Source of the DNA: Bog-756 sp963813525
Lineage (GTDB): Bacteria; Actinomycetota; Acidimicrobiia; Acidimicrobiales; RAAP-2
Assembly: GCA_963813525.1 (NCBI GenBank)
Contig: CAWEZI010000005.1
Span: 2,914,001 to 2,978,000 of the forward strand
Direction of reading: 5' to 3'
DNA: 64,000 bases
Shown: in pieces, positions 16,707 through 24,488 of the stretch
Numbering within the stretch: position 1 is the first letter of the stretch
How the letters are laid out: each line of letters opens with the position of its first letter
The notes under the pieces: generated by a model
The model's input: only the letters and a program-made list of their open reading frames with translations
Databases searched by the model: none
Told to the model about the DNA's origin: nothing
Program-made: the position numbers and the translations under genes

Positions 16707-17645
16707 ATGAGTACTGCACGCAATATTCCTTCCGACCGCGGTCTGACTGTGCGGATGTTCACGACCGGCTTGATGATCGTGATCCTGTACGCAGCGGTCA
16801 TCGGCTTGCTGATCGCCTTCGGGATCTCCTATGTGGTCGTCCTGGTCTTCGCCGCCATCATCCTCTTCGTTCAATACTGGTTCTCGGACAAAATCGCCCT
16901 GTTCGGCATGGGTGGTCGGATCGTGACCCCCGAGCAGGCGCCCCAGCTGCACGGCGTCGTTGACCGACTCTGCGCCCTGGCCGACATGAAGAAGCCACGA
17001 GTCGCCATTGCTGACACCGATGTTCCCAATGCCTTTGCCACCGGCAGGAGCCCCAATAGCGCCGTGGTGTGCGCCACATCGGGGCTGATGCGGCGACTGG
17101 ATGAGTCTGAACTCGAAGCGGTGCTCGCCCATGAGCTCTCCCATGTAGCCCACAGGGACGTGGCCGTCATGACTATCGCCAGTTTCTTGGGAATGGTTGC
17201 CGGCATGATCACCCGCATCATGCTGTGGACGGGGTTGCTCGGAGGGTTCGGCGGCGGCAACCGCGGAAACAACCAGGGTGGGAACAACAATGCTGCGCTG
17301 GTCGAACTGGTCGTGCTGGCAGTTTCGATCGTCGTCTACGCCATCAGCTTCCTGCTGACGATGGCACTATCGCGTTACCGCGAGTTGGCAGCTGATCGGT
17401 CGGGCGCATTGCTGACCGGACGACCATCGGCGCTGGCCTCAGCCCTGGTCAAGGTGACCGGTGAGATATCGCGCATCCCTACCCGCGATCTTCGTGCCTC
17501 GGAGAGCTTCAATGCCTTCTATTTCACTCCCGCCATCGCCAAGAGCGGGGTCAGTCTGTCCACCCTCTTCTCGACCCATCCCACGCTCGAGAAGCGGCTT
17601 GCCCAGCTGGCCAACATCGAGTCCGAACTAGGTCGTCCTTCGTGA
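16707..17645 (+). CDS. htpX: HtpX family membrane zinc metalloprotease
   Basis: An M48 protease that degrades damaged membrane proteins. HELSH at 142-146 (VLAHELSHVAHRD) gives two zinc His plus the catalytic Glu. The third ligand is the Glu in YRELAADRSGALL. Two helices precede the active site (residues ~15-65) and a further pair follows, with an Asn/Gly-rich loop (GGGNRGNNQGGNNN) between them. Length 312 from the ATG at 16707. It lies 10 bp after pspAA and 55 bp before pspAB, so the four genes form an envelope-stress operon. Confidence 0.93.
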   Translation: MSTARNIPSDRGLTVRMFTTGLMIVILYAAVIGLLIAFGISYVVVLVFAAIILFVQYWFSDKIALFGMGGRIVTPEQAPQLHGVVDRLCALADMKKPRVAIADTDVPNAFATGRSPNSAVVCATSGLMRRLDESELEAVLAHELSHVAHRDVAVMTIASFLGMVAGMITRIMLWTGLLGGFGGGNRGNNQGGNNNAALVELVVLAVSIVVYAISFLLTMALSRYRELAADRSGALLTGRPSALASALVKVTGEISRIPTRDLRASESFNAFYFTPAIAKSGVSLSTLFSTHPTLEKRLAQLANIESELGRPS

Positions 17646-17700
17646 GCCGCACTCTTCGACGCCTTGATGCGGCCTCCGGCTGTTCGACCACCACCCACTG

Positions 17701-18414
17701 ATGGGATTGCTCAACACCATCCTCGGACGGACAAAGCCTGTCCAATCCGGTCTCGATGCGCTCTTCGCCCTACCCTCCGCCTCGATCACCTTGCAAAGCG
17801 CGGCGGGGATGTCCTGCTCCGGCCATGCCGGTGTCTGCTTCAAACCCCCTACCGGGCAGGGATTCGAGGAGATGCAAGCGGAGGTGGTCAAACTCCTCGC
17901 CATGGACGGTACGGACGGCTTCCAAAAAGCCGAGGATGCCTACGGATACCACTGGCTGGTGATCGAAGACAGCGACATCGAGGAGCTGGTGACCAGGATC
18001 CACCTGGTCAACTCCTCACTGGCCGATGCGGGATGGGGACCCCAACTGCTGTGTTCCGTCTTCGGTATAGCTGAACTGGCCGTCGGCGACGAGCCACCGG
18101 AACTTGCCGAATCTCTGGGAGAGCCTCAGGCGGCCGACGCCGCGGAGGCTGGCCAACCTCCTGCCTCCGGGCAGAGCACGGAGGCGACCGATCCCATGCC
18201 GGAGCCGACGGCTGGGCCGGGCCGGGTGATCCCGTCCACCGGTTACCTGGTCTACCTGTTCAAGCGGGGATCGTTCTATCCCTTCGTCCCCGCAGGACAC
18301 GAGAAACGCGATACAGAAAAGGAACTCAGGCTGAAGAGCCTGGTAGCCGACGACCTGAAGATCGAGCCCGACCTCGACCGCTGGTTCCCTTTGTGGGATC
18401 TACCTGTCGGATGA
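17701..18414 (+). CDS. pspAB: PspAB family PspA-associated protein
   Basis: A 237-residue protein starting MGLLNTILGRTKPVQSGLD and continuing ALFALPSASITLQ and the VCFKPPTGQGFEEMQAEV segment, which I recognise as the actinobacterial PspAB family. The family core is split by an acidic Ala/Glu/Pro-rich linker (residues ~140-178) before the C-terminal GYLVYLFKRGSFYPFVP and DLDRWFPLWDLP. The linker is longer than I would expect. Last gene of the pspA cluster; role in the stress response inferred from context. Confidence 0.85.
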   Translation: MGLLNTILGRTKPVQSGLDALFALPSASITLQSAAGMSCSGHAGVCFKPPTGQGFEEMQAEVVKLLAMDGTDGFQKAEDAYGYHWLVIEDSDIEELVTRIHLVNSSLADAGWGPQLLCSVFGIAELAVGDEPPELAESLGEPQAADAAEAGQPPASGQSTEATDPMPEPTAGPGRVIPSTGYLVYLFKRGSFYPFVPAGHEKRDTEKELRLKSLVADDLKIEPDLDRWFPLWDLPVG

Positions 18415-18442
18415 GAGCCCGAGTCGCCGAGTCCGAGTCCGA

Positions 18443-18754
18443 TCAGTCGATTGTCCGACTCTCAGGAGCAATGCTGTCGATGGCTCGGGCCAGGTCGATG
18501 TCGAGCTGGGTAATCCCGCCGGAGTCATGCGTTACCAGAGCCAAGGTGACCCGGTTGTAGCGAATGTCGATGTCGGGATGGTGATTGCGATCCTCCGCCA
18601 GTCCCGCGACCATGTTGACGAAGACCATCGCCTCTTTGAACCGGTCGAAGACCACCATCCGGACAAGCCGTCCGCCAATCAGCTCCCATGTAGGAGTGCC
18701 GGTCTGGAGAAGGGCGGCGCGGACATCGTCATCACTCAGGAGCGGCTGCCTCAT
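18443..18754 (-). CDS. Pterin-4a-carbinolamine dehydratase
   Basis: A small DCoH/PCD enzyme of 103 residues that recycles 4a-hydroxy-tetrahydropterin, often paired with aromatic amino-acid hydroxylases. The signature VAGLAEDRNHHPDIDIRYN, followed by VTLALVTHDSGGIT, carries the H-H-P-x(n)-H catalytic histidines. No hydroxylase gene is near; the upstream neighbour is a P450. In cofactor-poor genomes these proteins can serve in molybdopterin metabolism instead. The ATG start lies inside a short repeat cluster with duplicated CCATGAGGCA elements. Confidence 0.92.
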   Translation of the reverse strand: MRQPLLSDDDVRAALLQTGTPTWELIGGRLVRMVVFDRFKEAMVFVNMVAGLAEDRNHHPDIDIRYNRVTLALVTHDSGGITQLDIDLARAIDSIAPESRTID

Positions 18755-18821
18755 GGCTGGCTCATGGATGCCTCATGGCTGAGTCATGGCTGAGTCCGGG
18801 CTGAGTCCGGGCTGAGTCCGC
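18753..18821. repeat. Start-codon repeats and 11-bp x4 array
   Basis: On the minus strand the dehydratase start CCATGAGGCAGCC is echoed twice just upstream by similar CCATGAG elements. It is then followed, further upstream, by four 11-bp units of the form GCTGAGTCCGG (plus strand 18778-18821). Together they fill most of the gap between the P450 and the dehydratase. Confidence 0.8.
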
Positions 18822-18869
18822 CAGAGATACGGCCAGTGGGTGCCTCATGGTCCGGAAGCCACTCATGCT

Positions 18870-20081
18870 CTACGCCGATACTCCAACCGTTGCCGTCGGT
18901 GAGAAGACCACCGGCATCGTCTCATAGCCGGAAACGAAGTTGGCTGCTCGCTTCGGAGGCTCGGCGTCAACAGCTAATCGGATGTCGGGAAGCCGGTCCA
19001 GCAAGCGATCGAACATGACGCTCAGCTCCATCCGGGCCAGCCTGTTCCCCAGACAGAAGTGGGCGCCGAAACCGAAGGCCATATGGTCGTTCGGGGTCCG
19101 GGTGATGTCGAATTCCTCGGGACGGTCGAACACTCGTTCATCACGATTGGCAGACGGGTAGAGCAACAGGAGCTTCTCTCCTTTGCGAAGAGTCTCCCCC
19201 CCGAAATCGACGTCACGGGTCATCTGCCTGGCCATGTTCTTGATGGGTGACACCCAACGGAGCATTTCTTCCACGGCGCTTGCCATCAAACCCCGGTCCG
19301 CCTCCAGCATCTGCAGTTGATCGGGATGCCGGAGCAGTTCGTACATCCCACCGCTTATTACGTGGCGGGTGGTCTCGTCACCCCCGATCAGGATGAGCAA
19401 GGACTCGTAAATTATCGAATCTTCATCGAGCCGGTCTCCCTCGATTTCGGCGTGTACGAGAGTACCGATGAGGTCATCCGATTGGTTGTCGCGCCGCCGC
19501 TGTTCGGCGACGGCCAGGATGTACCCTGCGTACTCGGCCGCCGCCAGCGTCGCCCGGTCCATCGCCCCGGGGTCCGGCGATCCCAACGCCTTCAGCATGT
19601 CGTCCGACCATCTCAAGAGATCGTCTCGATCCTCAGGTGCAACTCCGAGCATGTTGCCAATGACGATCATGGGGAGCGGTGCGGCTATATCTCGCACAAA
19701 GTCGGCCGATCCTGCCTCACAGACCCGATCGATGATGGCGTCACAGATCAGGCGGATCCCCTCTTCGCTCTCGCGGATCCGACGCGGGGTGAATCCTTCG
19801 CTGACCAGGCGCCGTCGGCGCACGTGCTCGGGCGCGTCCGTGTCGATCATCATCGGGAGCGCATCGCTGTCGGGGCGAATGCCACCGGCATTGGAGAAGG
19901 TATCGGGATCCTTGGAGATCTCCTTGATGTCGGCATAGCGGGTGATCCCCCAGATGCCGGACGACTGGTCGTAGTACGCAGGAGCGTGATCGCGCATCCA
20001 GGCGAAGGCCGGAAATGGATCGCCGCCGTAGAACGTGCCGTCGGTGAGACCTATGGCCAGCTGGTCAGGTGCGGTGGTCAT
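18870..20081 (-). CDS. Cytochrome P450, CYP142-like
   Basis: A 403-residue soluble P450 strongly reminiscent of CYP142A1, the mycobacterial cholest-4-en-3-one 27-monooxygenase. Shared features include TFSNAGGIRPDSDALPMMID near residue 62, the I-helix LLILIGGDETTRHVISGG (D235-E-T-T), the SPIKNMARQMTRD K/L-helix region, and the heme loop FGFGAHFCLGNRLAR with C343. EMLRW supplies the ExxR helix. The predicted reaction is hydroxylation of a sterol or lipid side chain; the partner ferredoxin and reductase are not nearby. The ATG is preceded by GGGGAC. It is downstream of another P450 on the same strand. Confidence 0.9.
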   Translation of the reverse strand: MTTAPDQLAIGLTDGTFYGGDPFPAFAWMRDHAPAYYDQSSGIWGITRYADIKEISKDPDTFSNAGGIRPDSDALPMMIDTDAPEHVRRRRLVSEGFTPRRIRESEEGIRLICDAIIDRVCEAGSADFVRDIAAPLPMIVIGNMLGVAPEDRDDLLRWSDDMLKALGSPDPGAMDRATLAAAEYAGYILAVAEQRRRDNQSDDLIGTLVHAEIEGDRLDEDSIIYESLLILIGGDETTRHVISGGMYELLRHPDQLQMLEADRGLMASAVEEMLRWVSPIKNMARQMTRDVDFGGETLRKGEKLLLLYPSANRDERVFDRPEEFDITRTPNDHMAFGFGAHFCLGNRLARMELSVMFDRLLDRLPDIRLAVDAEPPKRAANFVSGYETMPVVFSPTATVGVSA

Positions 20082-20160
20082 GTCGTCCCCTCAAATGTCG
20101 GCGACTGCATCGTCCCTGGGATGCCGTTCCCAGCCGAAGGGTCGCCAGGTTCGAAATGTG

Positions 20161-20198
20161 GTCGGGTGCAGGTGGTGGAGTCGGGTGCAGGTGGTGGA
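20161..20198. repeat. 19-bp perfect tandem duplication between P450 genes
   Basis: Two identical 19-bp units (20161-20179, 20180-20198) lie in the 238-bp gap between the two P450 genes. They sit about 80 bp upstream of the minus-strand CYP142-like start, in a position where promoter elements could lie. Confidence 0.9.
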
Positions 20199-20319
20199 GG
20201 GGAGTATACGGCGCGGGACCCGACAAAAGGGAACCGTGCTGGACCGGGCAAGACGGAACCGTCGGGCCGGATCCCTGTTCTCCCGGTCACAGAAATTCAC
20301 CGGCAGGCCGTCTGCCGTC

Positions 20320-21573
20320 TCACGCAGCTGATCGCTTCGAAAACCGCAAAGGAACGCTGCTGACACCTGCATGTTTATTGGTCCGCACCCGCTTGACCGG
20401 GCCGGTGAGTTCGAAGTCGTCGAGGCGATCCAACACCTCTTCCAGAATTACCCGGATCTCCATCCTGGCCAGGTTGGCGCCAAGGCAGAAGTGGGTCCGG
20501 TGACCGAAGGTGAGATGCGGATTCGGATCCCGACGGATGTCGAAGCGGAACGGTTGGTCGAAGACCGATTCGTCCCGATTGGCAGAAGGCCACCACAGCG
20601 TCACCTTTTCACCCTGCTTTATTACATGTCCATGCAGATCGGTGTCACGCGTAGCCGTGCGACGGTTATAGAGAGTGGCCGTTGTCCACCTCAGGATTTC
20701 CTCAACCGCCGACGGCATCAGAGACCGATCATCTCGGAGCGAACGGAGCTGATCTTTGTGATCGATCAGAGCGACCATTCCCAGTGCGATCGAGTTTCGG
20801 GTCGTCTCACTTCCTGCCACAACCAAGAGGTTGAAGAACATAAGCAGCTCGAGGTCGGTCAGACCGCGCAGTTCCCCCGAATCGTCCTCGATGCGGGCAC
20901 CGGCCACAACCGAGATGATGTCGTTGCCCGGTGAGCTCTTCCGCTCCGCAATGAGATCGGTCCCATAAGCCGCCATGGCCGCGGCAGCGGCAGCGACCCG
21001 TTCGCTACTCTCACCCAATTCGCGTCCCTCGAAATCGAGTGTTGTGTTGGACCAGCTCATCAGGTCGTGTCGGTCTTCGTTCGGCACACCCATCAGTGCC
21101 GCCACCGCTTGGAGGGGCAGCTCGACAGCCACATCGGTCAAAAAATCGCAACAGCCCCGATCCTCTACGGCGTCGACAATCCGACGAGCCCTCTCTTTGA
21201 GCTCGGGTTCCATGACGGCAAGAGCACGAGGAGCCACCGACGGTGTGACCAATCGGCGGATACGGTTGTGCCGCGGGTCGTCCATCATGTTCAGCAGAAC
21301 TCCAGGAGCGAACCCATAGGGCAGGTCCTGAATAATGGTGCCGCCCCCATCCGCCCCCGCCGAACGTTCCGACGAGAACAAGGCGGCATCGGCAGCCACC
21401 GCCGTGATGTCGGCGTGAGCACTCAGAACCCAGAAGCCGATCCCATCCGGGGTGTGCGTAGTGGCCGGATGCCACCATACGGGAGCTACCTGTCTCAGAT
21501 AGGTGAACACCGCATCAGGAAAGCCGTCGACAAAGCGATCGAGGTCGGTGAGATCGATTTCCTCTAGGTTCAC
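20320..21573 (-). CDS. Cytochrome P450, CYP124/CYP125-like
   Basis: A 417-residue P450. The I-helix is LLVVAGSETTRNSIALGM (S255-E-T-T), typical of the actinobacterial CYP124/125 sterol and methyl-branched-lipid hydroxylases. EILRW gives the ExxR motif and the heme loop is FGHRTHFCLGANLARMEI with C363. The phrase LLNMMDDPRHNRIRRLV matches the conserved C-helix region. Subfamily assignment is by eye. The GTG at 21573 lies at the inner edge of a 20-bp tandem repeat array that also supplies its Shine-Dalgarno AGAGGA. Likely cotranscribed with the CYP142-like gene. Confidence 0.87.
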   Translation of the reverse strand: MNLEEIDLTDLDRFVDGFPDAVFTYLRQVAPVWWHPATTHTPDGIGFWVLSAHADITAVAADAALFSSERSAGADGGGTIIQDLPYGFAPGVLLNMMDDPRHNRIRRLVTPSVAPRALAVMEPELKERARRIVDAVEDRGCCDFLTDVAVELPLQAVAALMGVPNEDRHDLMSWSNTTLDFEGRELGESSERVAAAAAAMAAYGTDLIAERKSSPGNDIISVVAGARIEDDSGELRGLTDLELLMFFNLLVVAGSETTRNSIALGMVALIDHKDQLRSLRDDRSLMPSAVEEILRWTTATLYNRRTATRDTDLHGHVIKQGEKVTLWWPSANRDESVFDQPFRFDIRRDPNPHLTFGHRTHFCLGANLARMEIRVILEEVLDRLDDFELTGPVKRVRTNKHAGVSSVPLRFSKRSAA

Positions 21574-21720
21574 ACCGCGTCCTCTAGGTTCACTCCGCGT
21601 CCTCTAGGTTCACACCGGGCTCTTCAAGTTCCTACTGCGTCCTTCAGGCCCACACTGCGTCCTTCTAGCCCACACTGCGTCCTTCTAGCCCACACTGCGT
21701 CCTTCTAGTTCCGAATGTTC
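21561..21720 (-). repeat. 20-bp tandem repeat carrying RBS and start codon
   Basis: Seven consecutive 20-bp units (21561-21700) and a decayed eighth. Read on the minus strand, each contains an AGAGGA or AAGGA element followed a few bases later by GTG; the unit nearest the P450 gives its real ribosome-binding site and GTG. Distal units drift in sequence. The spacing is contiguous with no spacers, so this is not a CRISPR. It fills most of the gap between fumC and the P450. Confidence 0.92.
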
Positions 21721-21776
21721 GTTCCAGAATGGATTATCGCCTCACGGTACGAGCACGTCGGTTCACGACCACCGGT

Positions 21777-23168
21777 TCAGGGATGGGTCATCGATTCAGG
21801 CCGAACCGCCTCGTCGAACTGTTCTCCGGTCAGATAACCCAAGGAAAGAGACGCCTCGCGGAGGGTTGATCCCTCCTTGTGCGCCTTTTTGGCTACCTCT
21901 GCCGCCTTGTCATAGCCGATCAGAGGGGCTAGGGCTGTCACCAGCATGAGAGAGTTGTCCAGGTGCTCTCGGATGCGGGCCCGGTTGGGCTCCAACCCAT
22001 CAATGCAGAACCGGGTGAACACCTCCGATGCATCGGTGAGCAGCTTGATTGATTGAAGCACGTTGTGGATGATGACCGGCTTACAGACGTTCAATTCGAG
22101 GTTGCCTCGGCTTCCAGCGATAGCGACGGAGGTGTCGTTCCCGTAAACCTGTATACAGACCATGATCATGGCCTCGCACTGCGTCGGGTTGACCTTTCCG
22201 GGCATGATCGAAGAACCGGGCTCGTTCTCTGGCAAAGTGAGCTCACCCAAGGCGGTACGCGGACCGGATCCGAGCCATCGGATATCGTCCGCGATCTTGA
22301 ACAGACTGGTTGCCAATGTCCGCAGCGATCCGCTAGCCGCGACCAACGCATCGTGCGCAGCCAAAGCTGCGAACTTGTTGGGTGCCGTGACGAACGGTAG
22401 TCCCGTCAGCTCGGCAATGGCAGAGGCCACTCGAGTCCCGAACTCGGGGTGGGTATTGAGTCCCGTACCCACAGCGGTTCCGCCGGCGGCGAGTTCGTAG
22501 AGATCATCGAGAGAAAACTCGATCCTTCGGATGTCTGCGTCGAGTTGGGATACGTATCCTGAGAACTCCTGACCGAGAGTGAGGGGAACGGCGTCCATGA
22601 GATGGGTGCGCCCGATCTTGGTGATGCCGGCGAATCCCTCCGCCTTGGCGTTCAGCGCATTCCGGAGGTGTCGGATAGCTGGGAGTAGCCGATGGGTCAC
22701 CTCCTCGACCGCCGCGATGTGCATTGCTGTAGGGAATGTGTCGTTCGAAGATTGGGACATATTTACATCGTCATTGGGGTGGATCGGCACCTTCGACCCC
22801 AGGATCCCTCCAGCCATTTCGATGGCCCGGTTCGAGATCACCTCGTTGGCATTCATGTTGCTCTGGGTTCCGCTTCCCGTCTGCCAGACGCTCAACGGGA
22901 AATGATCGTCGAGCTTTCCTTCTGAGACCTCGCGAGCCGCGGCAACGATGAGAGCGGACTTGTCCGGGTCCATCTTGCCCAAGTCAGCGTTCACTTGAGC
23001 CGAAGCTTCCTTCAGGATTCCCATGGCCCGAATCACGGGTTCGGGCATCCGGTCGTCACCGATTGGAAAGTGGACCAGGGAACGCGCCGTCTGGGCCCCC
23101 CAGTACCGATCGGACGGCACCTCGATCGGTCCCATGCTGTCGGTCTCCATGCGGGTCTCGATGGTCAT
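21777..23168 (-). CDS. fumC: Class II fumarate hydratase
   Basis: FumC, the iron-independent fumarase of the TCA cycle; 463 residues, full length. The superfamily signature GSSIMPGKVNP lies at 318-328 and contains the catalytic serine loop. Substrate motifs VWQTGSGTQSNMNANEV (~95-110), DVNMSQSSNDTFPT (~134-147) and KIGRTHLMDAVPLT (~184-197) are intact. The MTIETRMETDSMG start, with AAAGGA upstream, fits the family. It is upstream of the P450 pair on the same strand, separated by the repeat array. It could be confused with aspartase, but the GTGLNTHPEF segment favours fumarase. Confidence 0.96.
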   Translation of the reverse strand: MTIETRMETDSMGPIEVPSDRYWGAQTARSLVHFPIGDDRMPEPVIRAMGILKEASAQVNADLGKMDPDKSALIVAAAREVSEGKLDDHFPLSVWQTGSGTQSNMNANEVISNRAIEMAGGILGSKVPIHPNDDVNMSQSSNDTFPTAMHIAAVEEVTHRLLPAIRHLRNALNAKAEGFAGITKIGRTHLMDAVPLTLGQEFSGYVSQLDADIRRIEFSLDDLYELAAGGTAVGTGLNTHPEFGTRVASAIAELTGLPFVTAPNKFAALAAHDALVAASGSLRTLATSLFKIADDIRWLGSGPRTALGELTLPENEPGSSIMPGKVNPTQCEAMIMVCIQVYGNDTSVAIAGSRGNLELNVCKPVIIHNVLQSIKLLTDASEVFTRFCIDGLEPNRARIREHLDNSLMLVTALAPLIGYDKAAEVAKKAHKEGSTLREASLSLGYLTGEQFDEAVRPESMTHP

Positions 23169-23435
23169 GGTCGCTTCCTTTCGGTGTTCTTGTGATCTAT
23201 GTCTGCGTACTGTTTTCTCGGAGTCCAGAGCGGCTCGGCGACCCTAGCGTGACCCTGGGGAGGTGGACTGACCAATCCGCGGTCTCACAGCTGGTCCCGG
23301 GGGGCCTCTCGGGCCTACTGGGTACTGGGGGTACTGGGCACTCAATTAAGGTGCACTCGCCGTCCTCGAGTTCCCGCACGGTGCATTGTCGAGACTGCGG
23401 CATCTCGGTAGTTTAATTTTTCTATTCGCCAGAAA

Positions 23436-24380
23436 TTATCGGGTCCGACCGATGATTTTTCGTCGTTTGCCCTGTACACGGCCCTGCCCGGATCCGTTCA
23501 TCCGTCCACGGGAACGCATCGCTCTCCCCTTGGCCAAGAGCTTCCGCGCCCTGGCCAGGTCCTCGGCCCGGGGACCCTGTCCGATGCCCGGAACTTCTAG
23601 GATCGCCGGTAGGCCCTGCAGGTCAGGGTGGCTCACGAGCGCACCCAGTCCCTTCGCTCCGATCGTCCCATCCCCGATGTTCTCGTGTCGGTCCCTGTTA
23701 GCTCCGAAGGCCACCTTGGAGTCATTGAGATGGAGGCACTGCAGGCGGGCCAGCCCAACGGTTCGTTCGATCGTGAATAGCAACTCATCGGCATCCGCGA
23801 TCGTGGCGAAGGCCACTCCGGATGCCCAGAGGTGTTGAGTGTCCAGACAGACCCCGAGTCGTTCGTCGCCACCAGCAGCATCGATCACGTCACGCAACTC
23901 ATCGAACGAGCGGCCGATCGTGTCCCCCGCTCCCGCTGTGTTCTCGAGAAGTATGGGACAGGGTTTGGATGTGGTGCTAACGGAATCCAGAGCCTCAATT
24001 AGGGCGTCGGCCACTGCAGGGACCGCCGATTCGAAACCCTGACCGCGATGGCTCCCTAGATGGAGCACCAGGCCATCGGATCCCAGGCCCTCGGCCGCCT
24101 GGAGATTGGCCTGGAGGCACGCTCTAGATCTGGTGGCCAACTCTGGATCGGGCGAGGCCAGATTGATGAGGTAGGTCGCGTGACAGAAGGTTGAGGTGAC
24201 AGTTGGGTGCTGCGCCTGTGCACTCCGATAGAGATCGAGCGCTTCGACGCTGTACTGGGACGGCTTCCACATCCGGGGACTCTGGGTGAAGATCTGGACG
24301 ACTTCTGCTCCCACGTCAGCTCCGCGTTGTAAAGCTGGGAGGAGGCCGGTACCGGCGCGGACGTGGGCACCGAAACGCAT
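23436..24380 (-). CDS. nfo: Endonuclease IV (AP endonuclease)
   Basis: A TIM-barrel deoxyribonuclease IV that incises DNA at abasic sites. From the ATG at 24380 the protein is MRFGAHVRAGTGLLPALQRG, the family start. Metal-ligand motifs follow in order: FCHATYLINLASP, VLHLGSH, ILLENTAGAGDTIG, GVCLDTQHLWASG, LHLNDSKVAFGANRDRHENIG and ILEVPG. All three zinc sites look complete. The last ~20 residues are basic (RMNGSGQGRVQGKRRKIIGR), probably a DNA-binding tail. Length 314, slightly long because of the tail. Upstream in-frame sequence is not needed. Confidence 0.94.
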   Translation of the reverse strand: MRFGAHVRAGTGLLPALQRGADVGAEVVQIFTQSPRMWKPSQYSVEALDLYRSAQAQHPTVTSTFCHATYLINLASPDPELATRSRACLQANLQAAEGLGSDGLVLHLGSHRGQGFESAVPAVADALIEALDSVSTTSKPCPILLENTAGAGDTIGRSFDELRDVIDAAGGDERLGVCLDTQHLWASGVAFATIADADELLFTIERTVGLARLQCLHLNDSKVAFGANRDRHENIGDGTIGAKGLGALVSHPDLQGLPAILEVPGIGQGPRAEDLARARKLLAKGRAMRSRGRMNGSGQGRVQGKRRKIIGRTR

Positions 24381-24488
24381 AGGGGCACGGTACCAGTACG
24401 CGAAGTGCACCAATCTCTGACACCGCGGATGGTCCAAACTCACGGTCTAAGGTTCTCCGGCCTCACTACCTGACACCACTAGGAGGCC

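Noticed and set aside
21561..21720. Possible CRISPR array
   Set aside because: Units are contiguous 20-mers with no spacers and graded divergence; no cas genes nearby, and the RecB-like nuclease at 6268 is a common stand-alone type.
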